Assembly (NCBI GenBank): GCA_045587025.1 | Contig: JAZNBK010000022.1 | Coordinates: 1 to 46,516 of the forward strand | DNA length: 46,516 nucleotides | Origin: UBA1740 sp045587025 | Lineage (GTDB): Bacteria; Bacillota; Clostridia; Oscillospirales; CAG-272 | Direction: 5' to 3' | Shown: in pieces, positions 7,912-16,363 of the stretch | Numbering within the stretch: the first letter of the stretch is position 1 | Layout: the number at the start of each line of letters is the position of its first letter | Made by a program: the position numbers and the translations under genes | The notes under the pieces: generated by a model | Told to the model about the DNA's origin: nothing | Seen by the model: only the letters and a program-made list of their open reading frames with translations | Databases searched by the model: none

Positions 7912-10542
7912 ATGAGAAAAGAATTAGAGAAAAAATACTCTCCCCGAGATTTCGAGGACAGAATCTATAAGGAATGGTGCGATAAGGGCTATTTTATGCC
8001 CGACGCCGACAAGAGCAAGCCCGCCTTCTCGGTCGTTATTCCTCCGCCAAACGTAACGGGTCAGCTCCATATGGGACACGCCCTCGACGAAACTCTGCAG
8101 GATATTCTCGTCCGCACTAAGCGTATGCAGGGATACAGTACCCTCTGGATACCCGGCACGGACCACGCAGGTATCGCTACGCAGATAAAGGTAGAGGAAA
8201 ATCTGCGTGTAAACGAAGGTCTTACAAGATACGACCTCGGCAGAGAAAGGTTCCTCGAGCGTGTATGGGATTGGAAAAACCAATACGGCTCCCGAATTAT
8301 AGACCAGCTAAAGAAGCTCGGCGCGTCCTGCGACTGGAGCCGCGAGCGCTTTACTATGGACGAGGGCTGCTCCCGCGCGGTCAAGGAGGTTTTCGTAAAC
8401 CTGTATAACAAAGGGCTCATTTACAGAGGAAACCGTATAATCAACTGGTGCCCTCACTGCATTACGGCGCTCAGCGACGCCGAGGTCGAATACAGCGAGC
8501 AGGCGGGACATTTCTATCACGTAAGATATCCGAGAAAGGACGGAAAGGGCGACGTAATAATCGCTACCACCCGTCCGGAAACTATGCTCGGAGATACCGC
8601 AGTCGCAGTAAACCCGAACGACGAGCGTTACAGCGACCTTGTCGGAAAGTCGCTTATCCTTCCCCTTTTGAACAGAGAAATCCCCGTAGTCGCCGACGAT
8701 TACGTTGATATGGAATTCGGTACGGGATGCGTTAAAATCACTCCCGCTCACGACCCCAACGACTTCGAGGTCGGAAAGCGTCATAACCTTGAAATAATCC
8801 GTATGCTGAACGACGACGCTACGGTAAACTACCCGAACACAAGATATCACGGCATGGACAGAGCCGAGGCGAGATCTGCGATAGTCGAGGACCTGAAAAA
8901 AGAGGGCTTTTTAATTAAGGTCGAGGACTATTCCCACAACGTCGGCACCTGCTACCGCTGTAAGACGACCGTCGAGCCGTTGACCTCTAACCAATGGTTC
9001 GTAAAAATGAAGCCGCTCGCAGAGCCGGCGCTCAAGGCGGTGCTTGACGGCGAGGTCAGATTCGAGCCGGAGCGCTTTACGAAAACCTATACGAATTGGA
9101 TGGAAAACGTCCACGACTGGTGCATCTCAAGACAGCTCTGGTGGGGACACAGAATTCCCGCCTTCTACTGCGACGCCTGCGGTGAAATGACGGTAACGAA
9201 GGAAAGCAGCGCGACCTGTCCGAAATGCGGCAAGGCAATGCGTCAGGAGGATGACGTTCTTGATACCTGGTTCTCCTCTGCTCTTTGGCCCTTTTCAACT
9301 ATGGGTTGGCCTGAAGAAACCGAGGACCTCAAGCGCTACTATCCGACAAACGTCCTTGTAACCGGCTACGACATTATTTTCTTCTGGGTTGCCAGAATGA
9401 TTTTCTCGGGAATTGAGAATATGCGCCAGGTTCCCTTCGATACCGTATTTATACACGGTCTTGTAAGAGATGCCCAAGGACGAAAGATGTCGAAATCGCT
9501 CGGAAACGGTATCGATCCTCTTATGATTATCGAGCAGTACGGCGCTGACGCCCTTCGCTTCGCTCTGGCGAGCGGTAACTCTCCCGGGAACGACATGCGC
9601 TTCTCGGACGAAAAGATAGAGTCCGCAAGAAATTTTGCGAATAAGCTCTGGAATGCTTCGAGATTTGTTTTGATGAACCTCGATGACGACGACGAGGACT
9701 GCTCCTTGCCCGAACTTTCTCTCTTGGCAGACGAGGACAAGTGGATAATCTCACGCCTGAATTCTCTCTCGGGACAGGTAAATTCGGCGATAGACAGATA
9801 CGAGCTCGGAGTTGCGCTTTCCCTTATTTATGACTTTACCTGGGACGTATTCTGCGATTGGTATATCGAGCTTTGCAAGGGACGCCTGCAAAACAAGGGC
9901 TCGCCCGAAGCGAACGTCGCATCGCACGTTCTGGTTTACGTGCTTACCGAAACCCTTAAACTGCTTCACCCCTATATGCCCTTTATAACCGAGGAAATTT
10001 ATCAGAGCTTGCCTCACTCGGAGAGCAGTATTATGATAAGCAAATTCCCTGTCTATGACGAAAAGCTTAATTTCCCCGAGCAGGAGAAAAATATAGAAAA
10101 GGTTATCGACGCTATCAGAGCGATAAGAGCCCGTCGCGCCGAAATGAATATTCCGTTATCGAGAAAGGCGAAGCTCTACGTAGTAACGAAATATAACGAG
10201 CTGTTTGCCTCAGCTTCAATGTTCTTTGAAAAGCTTGCGGGCGTATCCGAGCTTATCTGCGTGGACACTTATGCGGACGAAAATGCGGTAAATATCATAA
10301 CCTCCTCCGCTACCTTCTATATTCCTATGGCAGACGTGATTGATTTTGATAAGGAACGCGCGCGTCTGAATGCGGAAATCGAAAAGAACAACGCAGAAAT
10401 CGAGCGTATTGAAAAGAAGCTTTCAAACGAAAACTTCGTATCAAAGGCGCCTCAGCAGGTTATAAACGCCGAGCGGGCGAAGCTCGAAAAATACACGGCG
10501 ACGAAGGAAGCGCTCGTTCAGGCGCTCGCGAAGCTGGGCTGA
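7912..10542 (+). CDS. valS: Valyl-tRNA synthetase
   Basis: This 876-residue class I synthetase charges tRNA-Val. The HIGH-type motif appears as HMGH within PPPNVTGQLHMGHAL (about residues 47-61), and the KMSKS loop as GRKMSKSLGNG near 525. The connective editing domain lies between them (about 190-350). Cys-rich sites for structural zinc are seen at GTCYRCKTT and CDACGEM...CPKCGK. The last 70 residues form the tRNA-binding coiled coil typical of ValRS. Length is normal for the bacterial family. The ATG follows an AAAGGA site. It is the only gene behind the T-box; the next gene is convergent. Confidence 0.99.
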   Translation: MRKELEKKYSPRDFEDRIYKEWCDKGYFMPDADKSKPAFSVVIPPPNVTGQLHMGHALDETLQDILVRTKRMQGYSTLWIPGTDHAGIATQIKVEENLRVNEGLTRYDLGRERFLERVWDWKNQYGSRIIDQLKKLGASCDWSRERFTMDEGCSRAVKEVFVNLYNKGLIYRGNRIINWCPHCITALSDAEVEYSEQAGHFYHVRYPRKDGKGDVIIATTRPETMLGDTAVAVNPNDERYSDLVGKSLILPLLNREIPVVADDYVDMEFGTGCVKITPAHDPNDFEVGKRHNLEIIRMLNDDATVNYPNTRYHGMDRAEARSAIVEDLKKEGFLIKVEDYSHNVGTCYRCKTTVEPLTSNQWFVKMKPLAEPALKAVLDGEVRFEPERFTKTYTNWMENVHDWCISRQLWWGHRIPAFYCDACGEMTVTKESSATCPKCGKAMRQEDDVLDTWFSSALWPFSTMGWPEETEDLKRYYPTNVLVTGYDIIFFWVARMIFSGIENMRQVPFDTVFIHGLVRDAQGRKMSKSLGNGIDPLMIIEQYGADALRFALASGNSPGNDMRFSDEKIESARNFANKLWNASRFVLMNLDDDDEDCSLPELSLLADEDKWIISRLNSLSGQVNSAIDRYELGVALSLIYDFTWDVFCDWYIELCKGRLQNKGSPEANVASHVLVYVLTETLKLLHPYMPFITEEIYQSLPHSESSIMISKFPVYDEKLNFPEQEKNIEKVIDAIRAIRARRAEMNIPLSRKAKLYVVTKYNELFASASMFFEKLAGVSELICVDTYADENAVNIITSSATFYIPMADVIDFDKERARLNAEIEKNNAEIERIEKKLSNENFVSKAPQQVINAERAKLEKYTATKEALVQALAKLG

Positions 10543-10571
10543 TATCGCTTATCGAGGGCTTTCCTGATACA

Positions 10572-10600
10572 GTCGCATTTGCTTTACACGCAAATGCGAC
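10572..10600 (+). other. Stable 3' hairpin downstream of valS without a U-run
   Basis: A perfect 11-pair stem (GTCGCATTTGC/GCAAATGCGAC) with loop TTTACAC lies 30 bases after the valS stop. Neither strand has a T-run next to it, so it is not a canonical terminator. It may protect the mRNA 3' end. Confidence 0.55.
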
Positions 10601-10647
10601 AAAGGAACTATATCTCTTTAAATAAAATATTCTTTCTCCGAAAGGCG

Positions 10648-10682
10648 AAAAAACCGGCGTGGTACTCAAGGGTATCACGCCG
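10648..10682 (-). terminator. Terminator between valS and the APC permease gene
   Basis: The stem CGGCGTG...CACGCCG with an imperfect inner part is followed on the minus strand by a run of Ts (complement of the A-run at 10648-10653). It closes the APC permease gene. On the plus strand a T-rich stretch follows, so it may also stop valS transcription. Confidence 0.75.
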
Positions 10683-10710
10683 ATTTCATTATATTATATT
10701 ATATTTTATT

Positions 10711-12090
10711 TTATTCCTCTTCACGAGAAACTTCGAGCTTGTTCGGGTTCTTGCGGTAGAAGAGCATACCTATAGCCAAAACGGCTACGCAGACGATCAG
10801 ATAGTAAACCGCCTGAATCTTATACGCGGAGAATGCGGCGTACACCATAAATACGCACGCAACGATAGCAACCGCAGGAACGATGAATCTCTTAAATACG
10901 TTCATTTCCTTGAACTTAATCATCATAACGATAAATATCGGAATGTAGGATGCGTAGAGAGTGATGATAGGAAGCTCGTCGTTTTCCCAAGCTATCCAAT
11001 CAGGAAGAATTCCCTGAATGAGGCCAAGCTCCCACTGAGCGAGCCAGAATGCGCAAAGGAGAAGTCCGAATATAGACGAGTTCGTAGGCATATTTGTTTC
11101 CTTATCAACCTGAGCGAACACCTTAGGAGCAGGTCCCTGTCCGCGAACTGCTACAGAGTACATACCGCGGCAGCAGCCGAGCATAAGTCCGTTCATCGTG
11201 CCAAGGCAGGAGATGATAACGAATACGTAAGCGATAGTTCCGAATATGGGGCTACCAAACAGCTTCGAGAATGCGTCCTTCGGAATGTTGTCGGATGCCA
11301 TAAGCTGCTCTGCGGAGAGAGCGCCCGTCAAGCCGAGGAAGTAGAACAAATAAACCGCTATAACGATAACCGCGCCCAAAACGAGAGCGATAGGAAGGTT
11401 CTTCTTGGAATCCTTAAGCTCTGCGTTTATAGAGGTGGTAATAATCCAGCCCTCATAAGCAAACGCGAACGCAACGACTGCGGTAAGAATGTTACCGGAA
11501 GCGCCGCCTTCGGGAACGATGTTCGCTGTCATAGCATCTACTGTCATTCCGTTAGCAAGACCCGCTATCGTTCCTACGACTGCCATGATAGCGAGAGGAA
11601 CGAGCTTTATAACCGTAGCAGAAACCTGGAATTTACCCGCAAGCTTAGGAGAGAGAGCGTTAAGCGCATAGCCCGCTACCAGATAGAATGCCGCAATGGC
11701 GATATGAATATCCGTGGTGGGACCCCAGCCAAAGAGAGTACAGGTGTACTGTGCAGAAATCCACGCAAGCGTCGAGGTAAGCGTAGGATAGTAAATGATA
11801 GTTGCAAACCAGCCGACCAAATAAGCGTAGAGAGAACCGCACGCCGCCTCGGAATAGTCGACGAGACCGTTCACCTTCTCATAACGCTGAGCAAGGATGG
11901 AGAAAACGTAAGAGCAAACAAGCATGATAAAGCCGACGATAGCGACGGTGAGCAAGCTCTTAGCCATATTTCCGTTGTTGTTATTGAGAACCTTTCCGGC
12001 CTTAAAGAATACGCCGGAGCCGATTACGGTTCCTACTACCATTGCGATAGCGGTAATAAGACCGTATTTCTTTTTGAGTTGATTTTCCAT
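10711..12090 (-). CDS. APC-family amino acid permease
   Basis: The 459-residue protein has about 12 predicted membrane helices. The first carries the APC signature GTVIGSGVFFKAG, the flexible substrate-binding segment of this superfamily. A second recognisable stretch is FAYEGWIITTSINAELKD in helix 6. It resembles SteT/LAT-type transporters that exchange or import neutral amino acids; the substrate cannot be read from sequence. I chose the ATG at 12090 because AGGAG lies nine bases before it, while an in-frame TTG six bases upstream would sit too close to that site. It is monocistronic, with its own promoter and terminator. Confidence 0.9.
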   Translation of the reverse strand: MENQLKKKYGLITAIAMVVGTVIGSGVFFKAGKVLNNNNGNMAKSLLTVAIVGFIMLVCSYVFSILAQRYEKVNGLVDYSEAACGSLYAYLVGWFATIIYYPTLTSTLAWISAQYTCTLFGWGPTTDIHIAIAAFYLVAGYALNALSPKLAGKFQVSATVIKLVPLAIMAVVGTIAGLANGMTVDAMTANIVPEGGASGNILTAVVAFAFAYEGWIITTSINAELKDSKKNLPIALVLGAVIVIAVYLFYFLGLTGALSAEQLMASDNIPKDAFSKLFGSPIFGTIAYVFVIISCLGTMNGLMLGCCRGMYSVAVRGQGPAPKVFAQVDKETNMPTNSSIFGLLLCAFWLAQWELGLIQGILPDWIAWENDELPIITLYASYIPIFIVMMIKFKEMNVFKRFIVPAVAIVACVFMVYAAFSAYKIQAVYYLIVCVAVLAIGMLFYRKNPNKLEVSREEE

Positions 12091-12156
12091 AAGCAAAAAC
12101 TCCTTTTTTTAGGATAAAAAATATCCGATTAAACTTTTTTAAAAGTTTATAAAGCA

Positions 12157-12185
12157 AGTATAACATATTTTCCATTTTTTTGCAA
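12157..12185 (-). promoter_or_regulatory. Promoter of the APC permease gene
   Basis: On the minus strand there is TTGCAA (12185-12180), a 17-base spacer and TATACT (12162-12157). An AT-rich inverted repeat (AAACTTTT/AAAAGTTT) follows in the leader. Confidence 0.75.
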
Positions 12186-12216
12186 TAGATTTTTAAAAAT
12201 TAATCCCTCAAAAGAA

Positions 12217-12248
12217 AACCTCGCCTTATACGACTACAAGGCGAGGTT
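12217..12248 (-). terminator. Terminator of the transketolase genes
   Basis: The stem AACCTCGCCTT/AAGGCGAGGTT with a 10-base loop starts immediately after the stop codon. On the minus strand it runs into TTTTCTTTT. Confidence 0.85.
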
Positions 12249-12252
12249 GATT

Positions 12253-13194
12253 TTATTTTTTCAAAGAAATTGCTTTTTTTGCGTTCTCCGCTATATTCTT
12301 TGCGGTAAGACCGTAGATTTCGAGAAGCTCGGGTACCTTTCCGCTTCTTCCGTAGGCATCCTTCACGCCTACGCGGACGACGGGCACGGGGTATTCCTCG
12401 CAGACCGCACAGCAGACCGCATCTCCGAGTCCGCCAATTACGCTATGCTCCTCCGCCGTAACTATCGCTCCCGTTTCCTTCGCCGAAGCGATTAAAAGCT
12501 CGGTGTCTATCGGCTTTATGGTATGAATATTTATCACCTTTGCAGAAATCCCTTCCGCTTCAAGCATCTCTGCCGCCTCTACGGCGAGATGAACCATATA
12601 TCCGGTAGCGACGATGGTAACGTCCTTTCCTTCCTTATATACAACGCCCTTGCCAAGCTCGAACCTGTAATTTTCCATTTCGGCGGTCATATTCGGGACG
12701 GCAAATCTGCCGAAGCGCAGATATACGGGGCCGACGAAGTTTATCGCCGCTTCGACGGCTGCCTTCGCCTCATTTGCGTCTGCGGGATTGATTATTGTCA
12801 TCTGGGGAATCGTGCGCATAAGTGCGATATCCTCGTTACACTGATGCGTTGCGCCGTCCTCACCTACCGTAATTCCTGCGTGAGTCGCTCCGATTTTTAC
12901 GTTAAGATGCGGATAACCGATTGAGTTTCTGATTTGCTCGAATGCTCTGCCTGCCGCAAACATAGCGAAGCTGGAAGCAAAGGGAATTTTTCCCGTAGCC
13001 GCAATTCCTGCCGCAACGGTCATCATGTTTCCCTCGGCAATTCCGCAGTCGAAAAATCTTTCGGGGAACTTTTTCTTGAATACTCCTGTTTTTGTAGCTG
13101 CCGCAAGGTCTGCGTCCAGAACTACGAAATCATATTTTTCACCGAGCTCGGCAAGTGCTGCGCCGTAGCCCTCTCTCGTTGCTATCTTTTCCAT
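12253..13194 (-). CDS. Transketolase, C-terminal subunit
   Basis: The 313-residue protein holds the pyrimidine-binding and C-terminal domains of transketolase. Visible blocks are VVLDADLAAATKTG, FFDCGIAEGNMMTVAAGIA (the Glu that activates thiamine diphosphate), GATHAGITVGEDGATHQ, and a C-terminal domain with VTAEEHSVIGGLGDAV. With its partner encoded 20 bases upstream it makes a split transketolase, a common arrangement in Bacillota. The enzyme moves two-carbon units between sugar phosphates in the non-oxidative pentose phosphate pathway. GGAGGAG precedes the ATG. A 1-deoxyxylulose-5-phosphate synthase is less likely, because the two-gene split and the motifs fit transketolase better. Confidence 0.94.
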   Translation of the reverse strand: MEKIATREGYGAALAELGEKYDFVVLDADLAAATKTGVFKKKFPERFFDCGIAEGNMMTVAAGIAATGKIPFASSFAMFAAGRAFEQIRNSIGYPHLNVKIGATHAGITVGEDGATHQCNEDIALMRTIPQMTIINPADANEAKAAVEAAINFVGPVYLRFGRFAVPNMTAEMENYRFELGKGVVYKEGKDVTIVATGYMVHLAVEAAEMLEAEGISAKVINIHTIKPIDTELLIASAKETGAIVTAEEHSVIGGLGDAVCCAVCEEYPVPVVRVGVKDAYGRSGKVPELLEIYGLTAKNIAENAKKAISLKK

Positions 13195-13214
13195 GCTTTC
13201 TCCTCCGTTTCTGC

Positions 13215-14036
13215 TTATGCGTTCAAGTCCTGAAGAGCTATCTTATACTGCTCCTCTTTCGGAGCGGCGCCGTGCCATTCAGCTGCATTTTCCATATATG
13301 AAACGCCCTTGCCCTTTACCGTACGGCAAATAATAGCCGTGGGCTTGCCCTTGCATTTCTCCGCTTCGGCTACCGCTTTTTCTATCTCGTCGAAATCGTG
13401 ACCGTCAATTGTCACAACGTTCCAGCCGAACGCGCGAAGCTTTTCATCGTGAGGAGTGGGGTTCATAACATCGGTGATACGACCATCAATCTGAAGTCCG
13501 TTCCAGTCAACGAAAAGACAAAGATTGTCGAGCTTGTAGTGAGACGCGAACATTGCCGCCTCCCAAACCTGCCCTTCCTGACTCTCGCCGTCGCCTATAA
13601 CGGTATAAACACGGTAGTCATCGCCCGAAATTTTAGCCGAAAGCGCCATTCCGCAGGCGGCGGAAATACCCAAGCCCAAGGAACCGGTCGTCATATCTAC
13701 GCCGGGAATACCCTTCATGTCGGGATGTCCTTGCAAGCGGCTGTCGGTCTTTCTTAACGTTTTTAATTCTTCAACGGGGAAAAAGCCCCTGTGCGCAAGC
13801 GCCGCGTAAAGCGCAGGCGCGGTATGTCCCTTTGAAAGCACGAAGCGGTCTCTTTTCTCCCATTTGGGATTTTTCTCGTCTATTCTCATCTTATCGAAGT
13901 AAAGGTAAGTTATGACGTCAGCTATCGAAAGCGAGCCGCCCGGATGTCCGCAAGCGGCGTTATAAACGCCCTCGATAATGCCTATACGGACATCCTTCGC
14001 CTTTTGTTTTAAAAACTCTCTTTTTGACTGTTCCAT
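13215..14036 (-). CDS. Transketolase, N-terminal (TPP-binding) subunit
   Basis: The 273-residue protein is the diphosphate-binding half of split transketolase. It contains GHPGGSLSIADVITYLYF, LSKGHTAPALYAALAHRG, HPDMKGIPGVDMTTGSLG, and the cofactor motif GDGESQEGQVWEA followed by FVDWNGLQIDG. This is the GDG...N thiamine diphosphate fold that binds Mg. It is the first gene of a two-gene operon with a near-consensus promoter at 14077-14105. GGAGG lies upstream of the ATG. Length is normal for this half-enzyme. Confidence 0.95.
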   Translation of the reverse strand: MEQSKREFLKQKAKDVRIGIIEGVYNAACGHPGGSLSIADVITYLYFDKMRIDEKNPKWEKRDRFVLSKGHTAPALYAALAHRGFFPVEELKTLRKTDSRLQGHPDMKGIPGVDMTTGSLGLGISAACGMALSAKISGDDYRVYTVIGDGESQEGQVWEAAMFASHYKLDNLCLFVDWNGLQIDGRITDVMNPTPHDEKLRAFGWNVVTIDGHDFDEIEKAVAEAEKCKGKPTAIICRTVKGKGVSYMENAAEWHGAAPKEEQYKIALQDLNA

Positions 14037-14076
14037 CTCGTCCTCCGTCTTGTATTATACTCTTTTACCACCTTAT

Positions 14077-14105
14077 ATTTTACTATATTTTAGTATCCTT
14101 GTCAA
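14077..14105 (-). promoter_or_regulatory. Promoter of the transketolase operon
   Basis: On the minus strand there is TTGACA (14105-14100), a 17-base spacer and TAAAAT (14082-14077). The inverted repeat TACTA-TATTT-TAGTA (14081-14095) lies over the spacer and touches the -10 box, so it could be an operator. Confidence 0.82.
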
Positions 14106-14159
14106 CAAGTTTCTCGATATATTACTATAAAATTAAAGACGCTTTTGCTGTCTCAAAAA

Positions 14160-14195
14160 GAGAAAACCCACGTATGAACAGGTGCATACGTGGGT
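14160..14195 (-). terminator. Terminator of rplJ-rplL
   Basis: The stem CCCACGTATG/CATACGTGGG with loop AACAGGTG is followed on the minus strand by TTTTCTCTTTTT. It lies 20 bases after the rplL stop. Confidence 0.9.
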
Positions 14196-14214
14196 AAAAT
14201 ATACGAAGTTTAAA

Positions 14215-14592
14215 TTACTTAATTTCAACTTCTGCTCCGGCTGCCTTGAGCTCTTCCTCAATCTTGCCGGCTTCTTCCTTGGAAACGCCTTCCTTAACGG
14301 TCTTAGGAGCTGCCTCAACCAAGTCCTTAGCTTCCTTAAGTCCGAGACCTGTGATTCCGCGTACTGCCTTAATAACGTCAAGCTTCTTAGCGCCTGCGCT
14401 CTTAAGAATAACGTCGAATTCAGTCTTTTCTTCTGCTGCTGCGGGAGCTGCTGCGCCTGCTACTGCTACTGCTGCAACGGGAGCTGCGCTTACGCCGAAT
14501 TCTTCCTCAAGCGCCTTTACAAGGTCGTTGAGCTCGATAATTGTAAGTTCCTTTACAAGGTCAAGAATCTGAGTGGTTTTTTCGTTTGCCAT
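14215..14592 (-). CDS. rplL: Ribosomal protein L7/L12
   Basis: The 125-residue stalk protein binds translation factors. The N-terminal dimerisation region begins MANEKTTQILDLVKELTI. A short Ala-rich hinge (VAAVAVAGAAAPAAAEEK) leads to the globular C-terminal domain with KKLDVIKAVRGITGLGLKEA and the closing EELKAAGAEVEIK. The length is typical. It follows rplJ by about 60 bases; the two products form the L10(L12)n stalk. A strong terminator lies just downstream. Confidence 0.98.
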   Translation of the reverse strand: MANEKTTQILDLVKELTIIELNDLVKALEEEFGVSAAPVAAVAVAGAAAPAAAEEKTEFDVILKSAGAKKLDVIKAVRGITGLGLKEAKDLVEAAPKTVKEGVSKEEAGKIEEELKAAGAEVEIK

Positions 14593-14652
14593 TTTTAAAT
14601 CCTCCGATTTTCAATATACTTAATTTGTTTTTCTGATTGACTTGCCGAATTA

Positions 14653-15231
14653 TTATTCAGCAGGGGTTTCTGCAGGCGCTTCTGCTGCTTCTGCGGGAGC
14701 TGCTTCCTCTGCGGGTGCTTCTGCTTCTGCGGGAGCATCCTCGCCCTTATCTATCTTTGCCTGAAGTACATAAGCAAAGTTCTGGAGAGGAGCCATCAAG
14801 CTGCCCAACATTTTTGCGATCAACTGTTCCTTAGAAGGAATGGACGCAAGAGCCAAAACTGTAGATGCATCTACAACAGCGCCATCAATAAATCCTGCTT
14901 TAATTTCAAAGGACTCTACCTTCTCGGCATATTCCTTCATAATCTTAGCGGGGGCGATGGGGTCTTTTTCACTGATTGCGATTGCGTTCATACCATTGAG
15001 ATACTGCTTCATGTCACCGTAGCCCGCCTCGTCACAAGCTCTGCCTGTGAGAGAGTTCTTCATAACGCTGTACTCAACGCCTGCCGCGCGGAGAGCCGCA
15101 CGGAGCTTGGTATCGTCTTCAACAGTAATGCCCTCATACTTTACAAGCACTCCGGATGCCGCTTTGCGCATCTTTTCGGAAAGTACTTTTACTGCTTCTT
15201 GTTTCTGTTCAAGAATTTTCTGACTTGGCAT
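14653..15231 (-). CDS. rplJ: Ribosomal protein L10
   Basis: The 192-residue protein anchors L12 dimers to 23S rRNA. The start MPSQKILEQKQEAV is chosen because GGAGG is correctly spaced before the ATG at 15231, and the reading frame upstream of it lies in the regulatory leader. The family core is visible in VLVKYEGITVEDDTKLRAALR and YSVMKNSLTGRA. The C-terminus beyond residue 165 is a low-complexity tail of repeated Ala-Pro-Glu units, which is longer than in most L10 proteins and may be disordered. L10 normally represses its own mRNA through the L10 leader seen upstream. Confidence 0.97.
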   Translation of the reverse strand: MPSQKILEQKQEAVKVLSEKMRKAASGVLVKYEGITVEDDTKLRAALRAAGVEYSVMKNSLTGRACDEAGYGDMKQYLNGMNAIAISEKDPIAPAKIMKEYAEKVESFEIKAGFIDGAVVDASTVLALASIPSKEQLIAKMLGSLMAPLQNFAYVLQAKIDKGEDAPAEAEAPAEEAAPAEAAEAPAETPAE

Positions 15232-15260
15232 TTTAAACCTCCGTATAAATTGTTCAAAAT

Positions 15261-15307
15261 AAAAAATCCTTCTCCCGTATATGTCGAAAGACACTACCGA
15301 AAAAGGA
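15261..15307 (-). terminator. Attenuator-like terminator in the rplJ leader
   Basis: On the minus strand CCTTTTTCGGTA pairs with TACGGGAGAAGG (wobbles and one mismatch), and an ATTTTTT run follows. It lies between the L10-leader core and the rplJ ribosome site, so it would cut transcription before rplJ unless another fold wins. L10 leaders of Bacillota are known to work by such attenuation. Confidence 0.65.
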
Positions 15308-15347
15308 TAAATAAACATTATTGTATATAAAATGAATATAAATCTTT

Positions 15348-15396
15348 CCTCGGCAGGAGAGTGTTTCCACCTTTACGGGAACCTGCTGTCTTAGGA
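15348..15396 (-). promoter_or_regulatory. Ribosomal protein L10 leader
   Basis: On the minus strand the leader reads CCTAAGACAGCAGGT at its start and CTCCTGCCGAGG at its end, with paired arms. These are the conserved segments of the L10 leader found before rplJL in many Bacillota. It is the likely binding site of the L10-L12 complex. Confidence 0.8.
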
Positions 15397-15406
15397 TAAC
15401 GCAAGT

Positions 15407-15435
15407 ATTATACAACACTTTTTTTCATTTGTCAA
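15407..15435 (-). promoter_or_regulatory. Promoter of rplJ-rplL, inside the 3' end of rsgA
   Basis: On the minus strand TTGACA (15435-15430), a 17-base spacer and TATAAT (15412-15407) match the consensus fully. The -35 box is built from the last sense codons of rsgA (Ile-Asp-Lys-stop). Confidence 0.93.
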
Positions 15436-16363
15436 TACTTTTTTTAAAATTATATGATTTTTTCTTTTTTAATATTTCATATAGCTCGCAATAGCACTCG
15501 TGGCGGCTTATCTCAAGCTCCCCACGGTCGACCGCCTCTGCTATCGCGCAGTCCTCCTCCTTTGTGTGACTACAGTCGCTATACCGACAATTCCCGACGT
15601 AAGAGGAAAATTCACGAAAGCAGGGCAAAAGCTCTTCAAGAGAAAAGAAGTCAAAATGCGCAAAATCGAGCAAGCTGAAGCCGGGGGTGTCCGCAAGAAA
15701 TCCGCTCCCCTCGCCTTCTTCCCTGTTTATCTCGAAAATTTCGACGTGCCTTGTCGTATGCTTTCCTCGCTCTATCTTTTGGCTTATATTTCCCGTAGCA
15801 AGAGCAAGATTTGGGAAAAGGGTGTTCATAAGAGTGGATTTTCCGACACCCGACGCGCCTGCGAAGGCGGCGAGAATTCCGCCCGTAATTCTTCTTTTTA
15901 TATCTTTTGCAAGCTCTGCTATCCCCTCGCCCGTAACGCTGCTGACCGAAAAGACGTCGTACCCTATTTTCTTATATATTTTTTCGTAGGAGTTTTCCTT
16001 TGTCAAGTCTGTCTTGTTGAAAATCAAAACGATCTCTATGTTATTATGCTCGGCTATCGCTATAAGCTTGTCAAGCGTTTGTAATTGAGGCGACGGAGAT
16101 GCCACCGCCACAACAATAAATAAAACGTCGAGATTCGCAAGAGGCGGGCGGATAAGCTGATTTTTGCGCTCGCAAATTTTGCTTATTACCAGATTTCCCT
16201 CGCCCTCTCCCTGCTCTATTTCCACGTTGTCGCCTATAAGGAGCTTCACGTCCTCGTGGCGAAAGATACCCTTCGCGCGACAAGAAATTCTCTGTCGGTC
16301 CAAGGTCAGAACCTCGTAAAGACCTCCCAGCCCCTTAATGACCTTTCCTTTTTTACTGTCCAT
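15425..16363 (-). CDS. rsgA: RsgA, small ribosomal subunit biogenesis GTPase
   Basis: The 312-residue GTPase acts late in 30S subunit maturation. It has an N-terminal OB fold (about 1-65), a circularly permuted GTPase domain in which G4 (NKTD) comes before G1 (GASGVGKSTLMN) and G3 (DTPGF), and a C-terminal zinc domain with Cys and His in NCRYSDCSHTKEEDC. The gene overlaps the stop of prkC by one base (TAATG), which shows translational coupling. It is the last gene of the long operon; no terminator separates it from rplJ, so some read-through into rplJL is expected. Confidence 0.97.
   Translation of the reverse strand: MDSKKGKVIKGLGGLYEVLTLDRQRISCRAKGIFRHEDVKLLIGDNVEIEQGEGEGNLVISKICERKNQLIRPPLANLDVLFIVVAVASPSPQLQTLDKLIAIAEHNNIEIVLIFNKTDLTKENSYEKIYKKIGYDVFSVSSVTGEGIAELAKDIKRRITGGILAAFAGASGVGKSTLMNTLFPNLALATGNISQKIERGKHTTRHVEIFEINREEGEGSGFLADTPGFSLLDFAHFDFFSLEELLPCFREFSSYVGNCRYSDCSHTKEEDCAIAEAVDRGELEISRHECYCELYEILKKKKSYNFKKSIDK

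Noticed and set aside
10579..12117. Long plus-strand open frame (512 codons) opposite the APC permease
   Set aside because: It lies wholly opposite a well-supported membrane-protein gene, has no ribosome site or recognisable fold, and is rich in Arg, Cys, His and Ser as shadow frames are.
12253..14036. Split 1-deoxyxylulose-5-phosphate synthase instead of transketolase
   Set aside because: The two-gene split, lengths and motifs match the transketolase halves common in Bacillota.
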